Shown one piece after another: positions 1 through 10,643 of a DNA stretch of 64,000 bases (position 1 is its first letter; each line of letters begins with the position of its first letter). Source of the DNA: Histoplasma ohiense (lineage: Eukaryota > Ascomycota > Eurotiomycetes > Onygenales > Ajellomycetaceae); contig JAEVHH010000004.1 in the NCBI GenBank assembly GCA_017607445.1, forward strand, positions 5,270,001 through 5,334,000, in the 5' to 3' direction. The translations under genes and the position numbers were made by a program. Under the pieces are notes generated by a model. It did not search any database and had not been told where the DNA came from. It worked only from the letters and a program-made list of their open reading frames with translations.

Positions 1-1869
1 AATGGTTCACAAAAGCGCAAGAACAAGCGGCGCCTGGTCTTCCTTATTACCCGCAGAGATCTGACTTATGATCCTAGAGGAAATCTCGCTCAAAAGAATC
101 GCGGCTGGCGACTTCTTGCGTGCAAAGCATGGAAGGTAATTGTCCAAGGAAAGAACCTCCATCGCCTACATCTACGGGCTTCTTCTCCATGGTTATCCGA
201 CAGCTTAGTTACTACAACGACTCGGATACAATGGTTCAAAGACTGTTGTTTTAGACTCAAACGTGACTGTGAGGTGATTTCATGACCCAAATCACGGATT
301 GGTCAATGGCTAACAGGTCGAAGCTCCCTGCTCATCAACTTTCTCTTTTCCCCGCTCTGCCTAAGCCTCACGAAATCTCCCCGAGGTCTATACAGTTACC
401 GAACTTATGGTGATACTTCGACAACATTGACGTCAGATTCTCCCAGTACTGCAGCTCTTGTCTGTAGACTTCTTCCATTGGAAAGTTTAGTCTACAAACC
501 CTTGCATGTTTGGCGGTTCCTGGTGATGCTATTTACATTTTTCGCTTGCTAAAAGCAGTCACTTGATCCAGCATCAATGTGACAAATACGTCAAGATGCA
601 TAGAGCAACTTGGTCGGTGGAACTGCCTCTTTGTTCAATCGATTTCCCACACGTGTGGAAGCGTTAGCCTAACCCTAACCTTTGCTTCGACATATATAGA
701 TGTCAACACATCTGTGATGAAGCTGACCGGATTTGGAATCGCAGCTTGTGCTTCCATTTCCTGCCAACAGCGTCGAAAACGCCAAAGAGGCTAAGCAGCA
801 GGCGACGACGTGGACACTCCCATAGAGTAGTTGTGGGAGGCGCGACCTCCAGCGAGCGGATTGCAGCCGATTGGAGATAAGGGTTAAAATCCGCGTAGAG
901 TGGTTGGAGGTTTTGCAAATTTAAAGGTATCATTCTGGATCTTCCTATTTAGGGGGTCAGAGATCCGTTCTCGAATGCCATATATTCTCAATTAGCTCTA
1001 TACATTCGCAACGCCTCGCTGACCCCATGAAAGCCCCCAAGAGTGAGCCTGCACTTTCCTAGGACCGGGGACTTTTCTCCAGTTGTTTGATCTCCAGAGC
1101 CATTCTTTGTCCGTACCATACGGGCAATTTCAGATGTGCTTCCCTGTACTTTAAGCAGTAGACTTGCCAGCTTCATCAATATTCGCCCTCAAGCCAGAAC
1201 CTTAACACTAGAACAAAGGAAAACAATAACTAGTGGTTGAACGGTCAAGCCACGATTATTATAGAGGACTTCGGACACGGCTGGTGAGTGACCCGACACA
1301 TCAGGTATACATGATCGGCGCAAATCTCCCTGTCTGATGGTGTGTTGCACTGCTGCATTCGTCGTCATAGTTGGAGCGGGTTCGGATAAACAATATTCCG
1401 TATCCGGTAATTTACTCGCTTAGCGGGCAATACAGCCCCGTAACCCACACCGACAATTTTCATACCGTAAGCAGCGCAGACGCAGTTGTGAGTAAGCCCG
1501 CAAGCGGAAGTCAGCGAGCCAAACTCCACCAGGTTTCCTGATCCTCGACATCGAACAATCCCTCTCCTCAACCAGCCATCCTGCTGCTTTCTGGCGACAG
1601 CTGATTGATATCGGTATGTTTCATTGTGTACTCATATGCGCCCTTCCCTGCTCATCACCCCAGTCCCAAACCCTTCCCCTCCCCACGTCAAACATGAGAG
1701 CAGGGCCCAACTTTCTACCTATATAAAGACCCTCAAGCCCGTCAGAAAACCACAAATTTTACAATATATGATTTCATCTCTCGTCGAGAAAGGAGCACAA
1801 TTCTAATTGAATTCAAAAAAAAAAAAAACATCCAATAGAACCCGATCAAGAACAGAATCACCGGCAATC
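1..1869. other. Left intergenic region; no supported gene
   Basis: No recognisable protein was found. A plus-strand frame is open from the first base to a TGA near position 284; it is rich in Lys and Arg and matches nothing I know. It could be the 3' end of a gene starting outside the window, but I would not call it. The remainder holds only short frames in all six phases. The last 150 bp form the RPS23 promoter and leader. Confidence 0.5.
1720..1728 (+). promoter_or_regulatory. TATA box of RPS23
   Basis: The sequence TATATAAAG lies 142 bp upstream of the RPS23 ATG, within a CT-rich stretch that is usual for highly expressed fungal ribosomal protein genes. Assignment is by position and sequence only. 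Confidence 0.5.
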
Positions 1870-2569
1870 ATGGGAAAGGGCAAGCCTCGTGGTCTCAACG
1901 CGGCCCGCAAGCTGCGCAACCATCGCCGTGATGGCAAATGGGCCGATCTGACTTACAAGAAGCGTCTTCTCGGAACCGCCTTCAAGTCCTCGCCGTTCGG
2001 TGGCTCCTCTCACGCCAAGGGTATCGTCCTCGAAAAGGTCGGTGTTGAGGCCAAGCAGCCCAACTCTGCTATCCGGAAGTGCGTCAAAGTCCAACTCATC
2101 AAGAATGGAAAGAAGGTTACTGCTTTCGGTGCGTATTGTGTGAAATCTGTTGTCATTTCTGATGCCTGGTCCTTTCTTTCCTTCCTTTTTTGGCTGCGAT
2201 TTTGGGAAAATCTTTTCGCTCCTTCGCTCGACAGATGAGAGACGAGAAGAGTTGAGATGAGGAAAACGGGAACCTCCTTCGACATGGAAGCGTAAAACTT
2301 TCTATAGAACATGGGATATTCATTTCTTTTCCTTTCTTTTCGGTTTTGTTTTCCCCTTTGAACTAACAAACTCCAATTCTTACACTCCAGTCCCCAACGA
2401 CGGTTGCTTGAACTTTGTCGATGAAAACGACGAAGTCCTACTCGCCGGTTTCGGTCGCAAGGGCAAGGCCAAGGGTGATATTCCCGGTGTCCGATTCAAG
2501 GTCGTCAAGGTGTCCGGTGTCGGCCTTTCGGCCCTATGGAAGGAGAAGAAGGAGAAGCCAAGATCGTAA
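1870..2569 (+). CDS. RPS23: 40S ribosomal protein S23 (uS12)
   Basis: Universal decoding-centre protein of the small ribosomal subunit (uS12 family). Exon 1 is 1870-2128; a 262-bp intron (GT at 2129, CTAAC branch near 2363, AG before 2391) is followed by exon 2, 2391-2569. The joined product is 145 residues, the usual eukaryotic length. It starts MGKGKPRGLNAARKLRNHRR, contains the conserved loop KQPNSAIRK (whose proline is hydroxylated in other eukaryotes), VPNDGCLN across the splice and ends KEKKEKPRS. The intron sits in phase 1, splitting the Val codon before PNDG. The upstream reading frame from 1807 is in frame but does not belong to the family, so the ATG at 1870 is chosen. It converges with the eIF2B-beta gene. 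Confidence 0.97.
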
Positions 2570-3333
2570 ACCAAGAAAATAGAAGATTGGGGGGATGGAG
2601 AAACGAGGGTCTTGGTGCGTGTGTTGTGGTTCTTTGCAGGCATCTTGTGTGTTTTTCGTGCGTATGAATGCAGTCTGTCTGTACTGGCTTTAGAAATAAA
2701 TGCCCCGGAATGATTGGAGAAATACTCTCTCCGTTTTATGTTTATTTACTTTATTCCAAAAATAAACCTAAAAAATTTTACAAATATGTTTGCAGTGCAT
2801 GATTGTGGATGAATGGGTGTACTTGGGATGGCGGCTTCGTTGCTTGCGCCTGTCTTCGAACTTCACCATTTGTTGCTGACAACAAGTGCTTGTCAAGGGT
2901 TGGGTCACCATTGATCTCCATCGCCCGAACGGGTATTGTATAAAACAAATCGGCATGGAAGAAGAGAGAGGTACAGAAGCCACTTGCTTCCCTTCAGCGA
3001 AGCCGCGGTACTCCAGCAAGCACTTCACAGATCACGTAGTCTCCGCAGTGTGCTTATGTCCTCCCCTTCCTTTAAATTCATCTCCCTTCTCCCCGGTTTT
3101 CTTTGTCACCGACTGGAGTTTATTATCAACATATTGGTTTACTGCCTTCGTCTTCCTCATATTCCTCTGGCGAATTCTGATTTGGATATCAACTTGGAAT
3201 TCACTTCATTTTCATAGTGATAATACTTGCTTGCTGTCATTTTATTATCTGGAACCCCACTTCACTCATTCCAAGCATTCTTGATTTGTTCCCTTCCCGG
3301 ATATTATTATTCTCTTTTCCCTTGTTTTTTTTT
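2570..3333. other. Convergent intergenic region (RPS23 / GCD7 3' ends)
   Basis: Non-coding interval between two convergent genes. An AATAAA hexamer at 2695-2700, 126 nt after the RPS23 stop, is a likely polyadenylation signal. Short plus-strand frames around 2886-3284 overlap each other in different phases and show no protein-like features. Confidence 0.6.
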
Positions 3334-5019
3334 TTAGAAGGATATGTCTTCCTTTCGGTAGTGATCTGAAACAATACGATACAGATAAGAAGGCGCATGT
3401 CCACCCCTATGTTCGATGGGTTAGCAACGTACGTCCATTTCTGCCCGCAACCCTGGTCCACAAACCCCTCTCGGGGGAAAAGAAAAGGGCCATGCAGGAA
3501 GAAGCTAAGACAGGTCGTCGAATTTGGAAATAAATCATTGAGATCCATGGAATGTACACTTACAGATTTGTAATGTAGAGATCGACGAGCTCAGCTGGGA
3601 CATAATCATATAGCGGATTCTCAACGTCAATTTTCTCCAGGTCCCCAGCTTCATATGGCAGCACGGCGCTCGAATCACCATACTCGATGAGCGATTCGTA
3701 GTCAAACGGGTAGACGGGGCTGAGTTTATATATCCCGCTAACGACAATGACTGGGATTTTGTGCACTTTTGCTGCATTCGCAATCGCTCTTGTTCCAGCT
3801 TCTGACACTAGTCCACCGTTTGCCAGCACCGAATGCGTGCCAAGGATGACTTTATTGACCCGTGACATTAGTGCGAAAACTGCTGAGTCAGGGATTAGAA
3901 TCACTGTTACGCCCAGCTCGGTGAGTGACTTCTGGAACGATTCGGGACTTAAATTCTCCTCGTCTCCACTCCTCACAGGCGGCCGCCCGGCCACGACCGC
4001 ATGTGTCTCGCGATGGCTGTTGGGATAGGACTCAGCATGAATCACTGTAAACTTTCGCTTAGCTGCAGCTTTCGATAAGAACTTATACACCGTCACGGAC
4101 GAAGTGTAGGTGAGTATGACCTCGTCGGAGTGGATGTGCTCCAGGGCGTAGCTGGCGATTTGGTCCTCCACTTGGCTTAGTTCGTCGACAATCTCGCCAA
4201 TGCCGTCAATGACCTCAGCTTTGAAATCCTTCAAGGCGAACTGCCCTCGTATGCGTCCAGAAGGCGATGCATTGCCTGGGGACCTAGCTTGCGGTGACTC
4301 CACTTGCGGATATGAAAGTAACCTAAACATTGATACTACTGGGGGTTCTGTGGTGGTAGTCGCAAATGAACCGTATGAAACCATAGGTGGGCGGGACGAG
4401 GATCTTTCCATGGTTTCAGAGCGAACAGAGGAGTTTGTACCCCGTTCCCAGTCAGCATCTCGACCTTCAGAACGACTTAAAAAGCTTGCGCCACGGGTAC
4501 CACCATGGGGACCATGTGTGGATAAACTTGGTGGATGTAGGGTTGCTTGACTTTCAACAGCCGGAGGTGTATGCGGTTGAGTATCAGTTCCAGCGTCACT
4601 CGATAGACAGAATTCAGCCTCCCTTCCATCCTCTGCTTCTTCTCTAATCAGGCCCAAAACACGGCGCACAATATTCCCAACAACCATCTCCCTAGGCTGC
4701 GCTGCAATGAGTCGCCTTCCGACATTCTGGACGCAGTCAATCAACCTTTCCGGGTCTGTTACTTTCGATGTTGAGACGACGCGGCGGAGGAGGTATGCCG
4801 TCGCAACAGCGCAGGAGTGTGAAGACCGTAGCTGGTGCCGTTTCAATAACCTACAATAAGACTAAGTTAAAAGAAACACCCTTTCGAGAAGTTCCCGCAG
4901 TGATGTAGTGGAGAGACATACGATATCAAGTTTTCTGTCGCACTATCCACATCACTCGTCTTCAAGACCTTCAGGAAGGACTGTAGCCCCGGCGTCAGGG
5001 TTACAGTTGAAGGGACCAT
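3334..5019 (-). CDS. GCD7: Translation initiation factor eIF2B subunit beta
   Basis: Regulatory-subcomplex subunit of eIF2B, the guanine-nucleotide exchange factor for eIF2, acting in cytoplasmic translation initiation and in sensing phosphorylated eIF2. Three exons: 4922-5019, 3564-4850 and 3334-3406. Joined length is 485 residues. The N-terminal helical part contains the family signature AAQPREMVVGNIVRRVLGLIR. A Ser/Pro/Thr-rich insert (about residues 85-190) follows, as is common in fungal Gcd7. The C-terminal Rossmann-like eIF2B fold includes EVILTYTSSVTVYKFL, KVILGTHSVLANGG, and PLYDYVPAELVDLYITN with GGHAPSYLYRIVSDHYR after the last splice. The short last exon supplies the conserved GGHAPSYLYR ending, which confirms the splice. 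The ATG at 5019 gives the expected short N-terminus. Confidence 0.95.
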
Positions 5020-5867
5020 TTTTAGTTAAGATTCTGGAGTATTTTCCGTCCGTTTCCAAGCGTATCATCAACGTCAAGCTATTTCGCACTGGGTTCTTGT
5101 CTAAAGATGCAGCGCAGTGCGAGAGGGGTCTCCCCGCGGCAGGCTAGGATTACTGGGCAATGTCACAGTCTCGGATAAATGATACAGGACAATAACAGAG
5201 AGTAAAGGTGGGTACCAAAAAAAAAGGATATGAAGCTTGCAACTATATGCTGAAATAGGTAAAATCTTTTGGAGTGCGGAGAGTGCTTGTGGTGCGTTCA
5301 GGGAGCTTGGTTTGAAGCTTTTTTTTTGTCTTGAATTGAAATCGTCACCGATTCGCAAGGGTGTAAATATGACAGATGGTATTGATATTGTAATTTGCGG
5401 TGGAATGGTCGTATTGTCAGGTATTATTAGTGTTTCAGGGCCAAGGACTCCAGGAAGCACATCAACTATCCCCAACCTCCATCAGTCCAGCACCACAACA
5501 ACAAGTCTGCCATTCACACCACCAGGGTAACTGGGGATGATTTTTACATTCAGAAGAATCCTGTTCATTCTTTGAAATGGGCGCCCAGCCATCCACTGCT
5601 TTTTATCTAGCTCGCCATACACAAAGAGCGAGGGAAGTCTGAAACGCCATGCTAAATGCTTGTTATCGGAAGATTATAAACATCTATTCTTCTGCGGCGG
5701 TTACAGGCTAATCTAGGTTAACATCAAAGAGGAGCCCCTACCAAACCAGTCTGAACAGGGCGAATATCTGAAATATGGAAACAACCATAGAGGTCGCGCT
5801 CCGTTCCTCCCCAGCCCCGAAGGCATTTTTCGAGCAACGTTTCATCTAAGTCGAAGCAAATCAGACT
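5020..5867. other. Intergenic region between GCD7 and the DIT1-like gene
   Basis: It contains the GCD7 promoter and the 3' side of the DIT1-like gene, both transcribed leftward. Open frames at 5101-5475 (-) and 5237-5530 (+) overlap antisense to each other and neither resembles a known protein. A strong-looking donor (GTGAGT on the minus strand) overlaps the DIT1-like stop codon, so a further 3' exon in this stretch cannot be excluded, although I could not find one with family character. Confidence 0.5.
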
Positions 5868-7899
5868 TTAACTCACAATGCACATGTTAGACCAGTCCTT
5901 TAGGGCCTTCCAAGCTGCGTGGTCTTTTGGTGGGTTAGGCTCTTCGTTCAGGTGATTTTCCGCTTGGGGAATTCCTTGTTCGTATATTGTGAGACAACGA
6001 CTGCATCTAGCAGGAGGCATATCGATCAAGGTTTGTGACGATGTTCCTGTATTATGCGTGAAAGATACGTTCTGCTGGCAAGACACGGAGTCGCATTTCG
6101 TGCTGCTCTCGTTGTCGAAGTCTCTTAGGTTTCCAACTTCACTTTGGCTTAGTGACAGTTCCATTCTAGAGCAATTTGTCGTTATTCTCGGAGTTATTCC
6201 GTTACAGTATTCATCTGTGCGAATATTTCCATGTACACATTTTCCATTTGCAGTGTCAGTTTCGAAACAGCAACTTCGGTTTGGCGTCTTCAACCAGCCC
6301 CTTAGGATCACAGGGGAACATAACTCCGCCAGCGCTCTGACCTTCCGCATATCAACTCGGCTAATTTGGCATCCGCATGACTTGTTTCGAGGAGAGATGA
6401 TAATCCCGGATGGATAGATATATCGAAATTCTACATCAATACCGCTCCAGTTGTAAAGTGGTGATTTCTCTCTGAAATACGCTGGGCGGCCGTTCTCGAA
6501 AATTAGTTCGTGTGTTAATGCTGGCACCGATCCTGCGTGCACCATACGAATGGATCCATCTACTGCATAAACGAGAGACGAATGCCATGGCGTCATAATT
6601 ATCCCGTCATTTTGTGGAGTGATCGCTATGGATACTTTTGTTGACTCTGTGGAGGGATGAATCGATAATCTAATTGATTTATCAAACCTTCTCGCTATAG
6701 CAATTGCGAAAGCCCGCCCACGGGCGATCATGTTTCTTGCGGTTGCCTCGTGGCTTTTTTTAATCTGCCGCTTTGAGGCAGACGAATCGCCAGGGCTGGC
6801 ATCGTTATCGAGATCCTTTTCGAGAAATTTTATGTAGCCGCGGTAGGTCAGTGTTGTGTCAGGGTCATTTGATATAAGCTTGGAGACATCGAAATTATCG
6901 GGGATATTCCTCTCATAAAGCTGCGTCCGAAACCAGGAAGCATCCTTCAAATACTGTTTTTCTGACAATGGCTCTCCCATCTCGACTTCCCCAAGCAGAT
7001 GCACAAGCCGAACAAAGTTTATGTTGCTGCAGCCTGTGTCGACAGCGAGTTTTCTAACAGCTTGACCGTAGGCCCACACTTCTTTATCGGAAATTCCTAG
7101 GAGATCTAGTACCGTTGTCAGCGGCATTTTGAATTTTACATGGACGCTCCAGTTACCTACCATTGTACATCAATCCATCAGAAACAATGTCTATCCTCGC
7201 ACCCCTTGTGTACTCACTTTCGATAAGCTTGCAGAGTCCGTTCAGGTGTGCCAATGCAACTTCCTCTCCTTTATCCGGAAGGTGGCTGAGAACCTTGAAT
7301 TTTTTATTAGGTGACTTGAACGGAAACGCTGGAAGGACCATCGGTATGACCTCTCCGAGCTCTATGTATTCTCGAACAAGACTCGAGATTTTATTTTCGG
7401 CTTTCCATGGCGCGTGAACATTCTCTTTTGGTGCCATTCGATATCTCTCCAAGATGGAAACGATGACGTTGCTGACCTCCATGGATGTTTTAGGGCCATA
7501 ACGGAGTGATCCCTTTGTTTCCCCTGTTTTCTCGTCCACACCAGTTGCTGAGGTGTCTCCAGATGAAAAACTTTTCCCAACGACGATGTCTGTCCCGTTT
7601 TCAATATAAACTATGATACTATGGTTTCCATCGTTTACTATTTGTTCGGTGAAGGGTAGGCCGGAACCGTTCAATCCATTCTCCCTCCCGGCATTTAACA
7701 GCCCCTGCTCATCAGGGTCGGGGTTGCAGGTCTCTCTGATCATAGAGACCAGATCCGTTTCCCAGGCTTGAGCCTTGCACGTACAATTGCTGATGTCATC
7801 GCTCGGCATTTTCAGATGGATGATGCCATTCATTTTATAAATCAATTGGCTTGTGGGTAGGTAATTTTTACTCTCAGTTATCAAACGAATAATGCTCAT
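5868..7899 (-). CDS. DIT1: DIT1/PvcA-family isocyanide-synthase-like protein with a cysteine-rich tail
   Basis: DIT1/PvcA enzymes modify the amino group of tyrosine or related amino acids: N-formyltyrosine for the yeast dityrosine spore wall, isocyanides in bacterial and fungal pathways. Two exons, 7161-7899 and 7105-5868, with a 55-bp intron (GTAGGT...CTAG), give 658 residues. Seen: VLPAFPFKSPN, a SHLPDKGEEVAL block, the hallmark SDGLMYND spanning the splice followed by LLGISDKEVWAYG, then HSSLVYAVDGS, VHAGSVPALTHELI, REKSPLYNW and VEFRYIYPSGIII. After this comes RKVRALAELCSPVILRG, which resembles the linker into the TauD dioxygenase half of fungal fusion proteins. The last ~145 residues are instead Cys/Ser/Asn-rich and carry no HxD or other TauD motif. 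The start at 7899 is the first ATG of the open frame. It is divergent from the P450 at 10644. Confidence 0.85.
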
Positions 7900-9140
7900 A
7901 AAGGATTCGAATTGTGTCTCCCCTATTCATCAATATATATCTGGATGCAAAAAATCTGATCCTTACTGCGGTTTACAGCTCGGACTTTCAGAGCTAACTG
8001 TTGTCAACAGGTATCCGCGGTCTAAAACCGCGTGACTCGCTAAGTACAGAGCCCAACTTTTGTGACTGGTATGTTAACATGTGCAACTTTAGCAACACTT
8101 ATTCCGAAATCTTGCATAGCCCACCTCGGTCTCTCTACTTTAACTGGAGGTCGTGGAAGCGCCTAGCACCATCGATTGTCGGTAACAGATTCTTTCTCCT
8201 GGAAGATAGCAAGACTGAACTGTTTACATGTGAGGCTGCTATTACAACATCGGGCATGACTGAAGTATGATATCAACTTTCCATTGGACTGTTGAAATTC
8301 TCTGACACACCATAGAGCTACTTAAGGCCTCTTGTGATAGCAGAAGTTGTTGTGCCCCCCCCGGAACTGTTTTTCGCTCTTACTTATTACACTGGAAAGA
8401 TGAAAATCCGGTTTCTTACGAAGAGAAGCTCTCTTACAGCAATCTCAACTATATCTTTTGGAAGAGCTTATGAATCTCGAATTTTCACCCTCCATTTCCC
8501 GTCGGCCAAGGAAAAGGAAGGAAAAAAGCCATTGGCTTTAAAAGAAAATGCTAATCTGAGACTGTTATGGGAGCGCCTATTTTTAATCATCGTGAGATTT
8601 TTCAACCTGACACCGATTTCGCTTCAACCTTGCTCGGGAATGGCATTCCCATCCACCATGCGTTGCGAACGCTCACCATGTGCTATCCTCATCAATTGCA
8701 ACCGAAATACGAGTCAAAAGCCGACGGCAGCAGCCCCTTCGGCTTCACTAAGACTAGCACAACAGACAAGGCAGACACTATATGATATATGACATACATC
8801 ATTGCGGCTGGATTGGTTACATCAATCCAGCCACCGGTGAATAAGAATGCTCATTCCTGTTCAGATAAGTTGTGCATTTTTCCTTTTTCTGTGACTATGA
8901 TGTTTCTGGAAGTTTTCCCGGAATTACTTGCCCAGAGGATTAGTTTGTTGTTCTGATTTCCGCAGCTCTCTAATACTTTGTTTCCCCCAGAGATGATGAC
9001 TTTCATAGTATATATAGTTGAATCTCCAAAGCCCTTGCGCCAAGTCAGCATCTTTTCCCTTGTCGATGCCTACGGACTGAAGCCAGCCATTAGACGGCGC
9101 TGAAAATTACCCCTTTTGGTCTGTAATGGTTTACATCAAA

Positions 9141-9173
<33 letters not shown>

Positions 9174-10643
9174 CAGGGGGGTTCTGTGTATACAGCCCAA
9201 TGAAACAGCACCAATGCAAAAGGCTGTCAAAAATATTAATAAATAATAAATAAGCAATATAATAACCAATTTCTTCTTTCCCAGGGTGATAATATTTTAG
9301 TCGCAAATAATGGATATTGGCAGTCTCAACTTGAACTTGAGGTGCAAACAAGCTTATAACTATGCCCTATCCGAACCATGGAACGGAATCAGCAGATTCC
9401 TATTTGGACTTAGTGCCGATCTGCAAGATCCCGCTTAACCTTCTTCAAATTTCTGGATATCAGATTTAAAAACCGATAACTTGGATATTTTTCAACAGTA
9501 ACGTGGTGTTGCGCAGCTGGGGAAATTTTTTATTTGTTCGATTATTTTCGTCTGCGAAACATGTTGAAATTATAGCCAAACGATGAGACGACGCCCCACC
9601 AACTCGAACGAACGAGAGTTTCTTTCCCGACTCATAGATAAACACTACGATTGTGGAGCGGAATGGAACTATTATGCGGTCAACTTTCAGCAACCACTGG
9701 AAATAGAAAACCATAAAACTTCTTATATATGGAATGATGCGGATTTGTAATTTGCAAAAACTTATAGAGGACCGGAAATTTTACATCTACAGTACATACA
9801 TAGTATTCAAGCGACGTTATGCATTCCCATGGCTTTTGCAACGAGAACGGCACGAACCCGTAGATAGCCACATATTAACTGCTATCACTTATCGCCTTTT
9901 TCTTCTTTGCATTAGCGAGAGCTGATTGCACCGTGAATCTTTTGGGCAGGAACGCAACGGCTGGTTAAGGTGGCACAGTAAAAGCGTCTGCTGATGAAAA
10001 AGGGGGAAATATCGAGCTTGAGAAATTCAGGAGTGAAGAATCATTGAGTATTCCGCGGAGAGCAAAATAGCAACAAGATTAGAGTTAGAGTATGCCTGGG
10101 TGGTGCAAGAGTCAAGCAGTCGTAGTTGCATAAATGAAGGCACGGAGCGCTTGAGAAGGATTTCTGGATTGGAATTGAGATTAATGTTAAGTTTCAGGCT
10201 ACGAATCGTTCTCATCAGTTTCCAATCGTGCTACCCGAGCCCTGATTTTTGAGGCTGAGCCATGGCTGGTATTCTATTGCTTGCACGGCAATTCATGCCT
10301 TCCCCTGAGCATTCCAGAGAAGCGCAAGCTCGAAGCGAAGAAACATTTAACGATGGTGATACAGACCGTTTCTATCAACTGACCATTTCAACTGTTACAA
10401 GAATATCGGTTCGCTGTAGATGCTCATCAGATGCATGATAATTCCTCATGAGGGAGACTCTATAATCGCCTCCGCGGATTTGCATTCGGTCATTTTATAC
10501 TACCTGAGTAGCTCTTCCGGTGCTATTTCTTCTCCCCCTATTGTGGATGAAACGAACTGATTTCATTTCCGTTCCTCACTTTTCTGTTCCGGACACTGCG
10601 CTTGCGCCAAACCGATTCTGAAAATTGGTAACATTCTCGCGAC
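7900..10643. other. Long divergent intergenic region between DIT1-like and DIT2-like genes
   Basis: This 2.7-kb AT-rich interval separates the two divergent genes and must contain both promoters. Between about 8000 and 8790 there are overlapping plus-strand frames (8001-8270, 8334-8792, 8567-8785), the last reading MGAPIFNHREIFQP and onwards in a protein-like manner. They cannot be joined with confidence and match no family I recognise; a decayed or unrecognised multi-exon gene is possible. From 8850 to 10600 nothing but short random frames and a poly-T tract is seen. Confidence 0.45.
9143..9173. repeat. Poly-T tract (31 T)
   Basis: An uninterrupted run of T inside the DIT1-like/P450 intergenic region. 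It could be the relic of a retroposed poly-A tail on the minus strand or simple slippage; no adjacent retroelement sequence was recognised. Confidence 0.8.

Noticed and set aside
667..682. CCTAACCCTAACC, telomere-like
   Set aside because: Only two units and flanked by ordinary sequence; a similar single copy near 12847 is also chance.
2129..2390. Possible intronic snoRNA in RPS23
   Set aside because: No convincing C and D boxes or H/ACA pattern in the intron.
4200..4647. Plus-strand frames antisense to GCD7
   Set aside because: They mirror the conserved eIF2B-beta exon on the other strand.
5868..6320. Attempt to recover a TauD dioxygenase in other frames after SPVILRG
   Set aside because: No HxD motif or dioxygenase-like stretch in any of the minus-strand frames down to 5100; a simple frameshift does not explain its absence.
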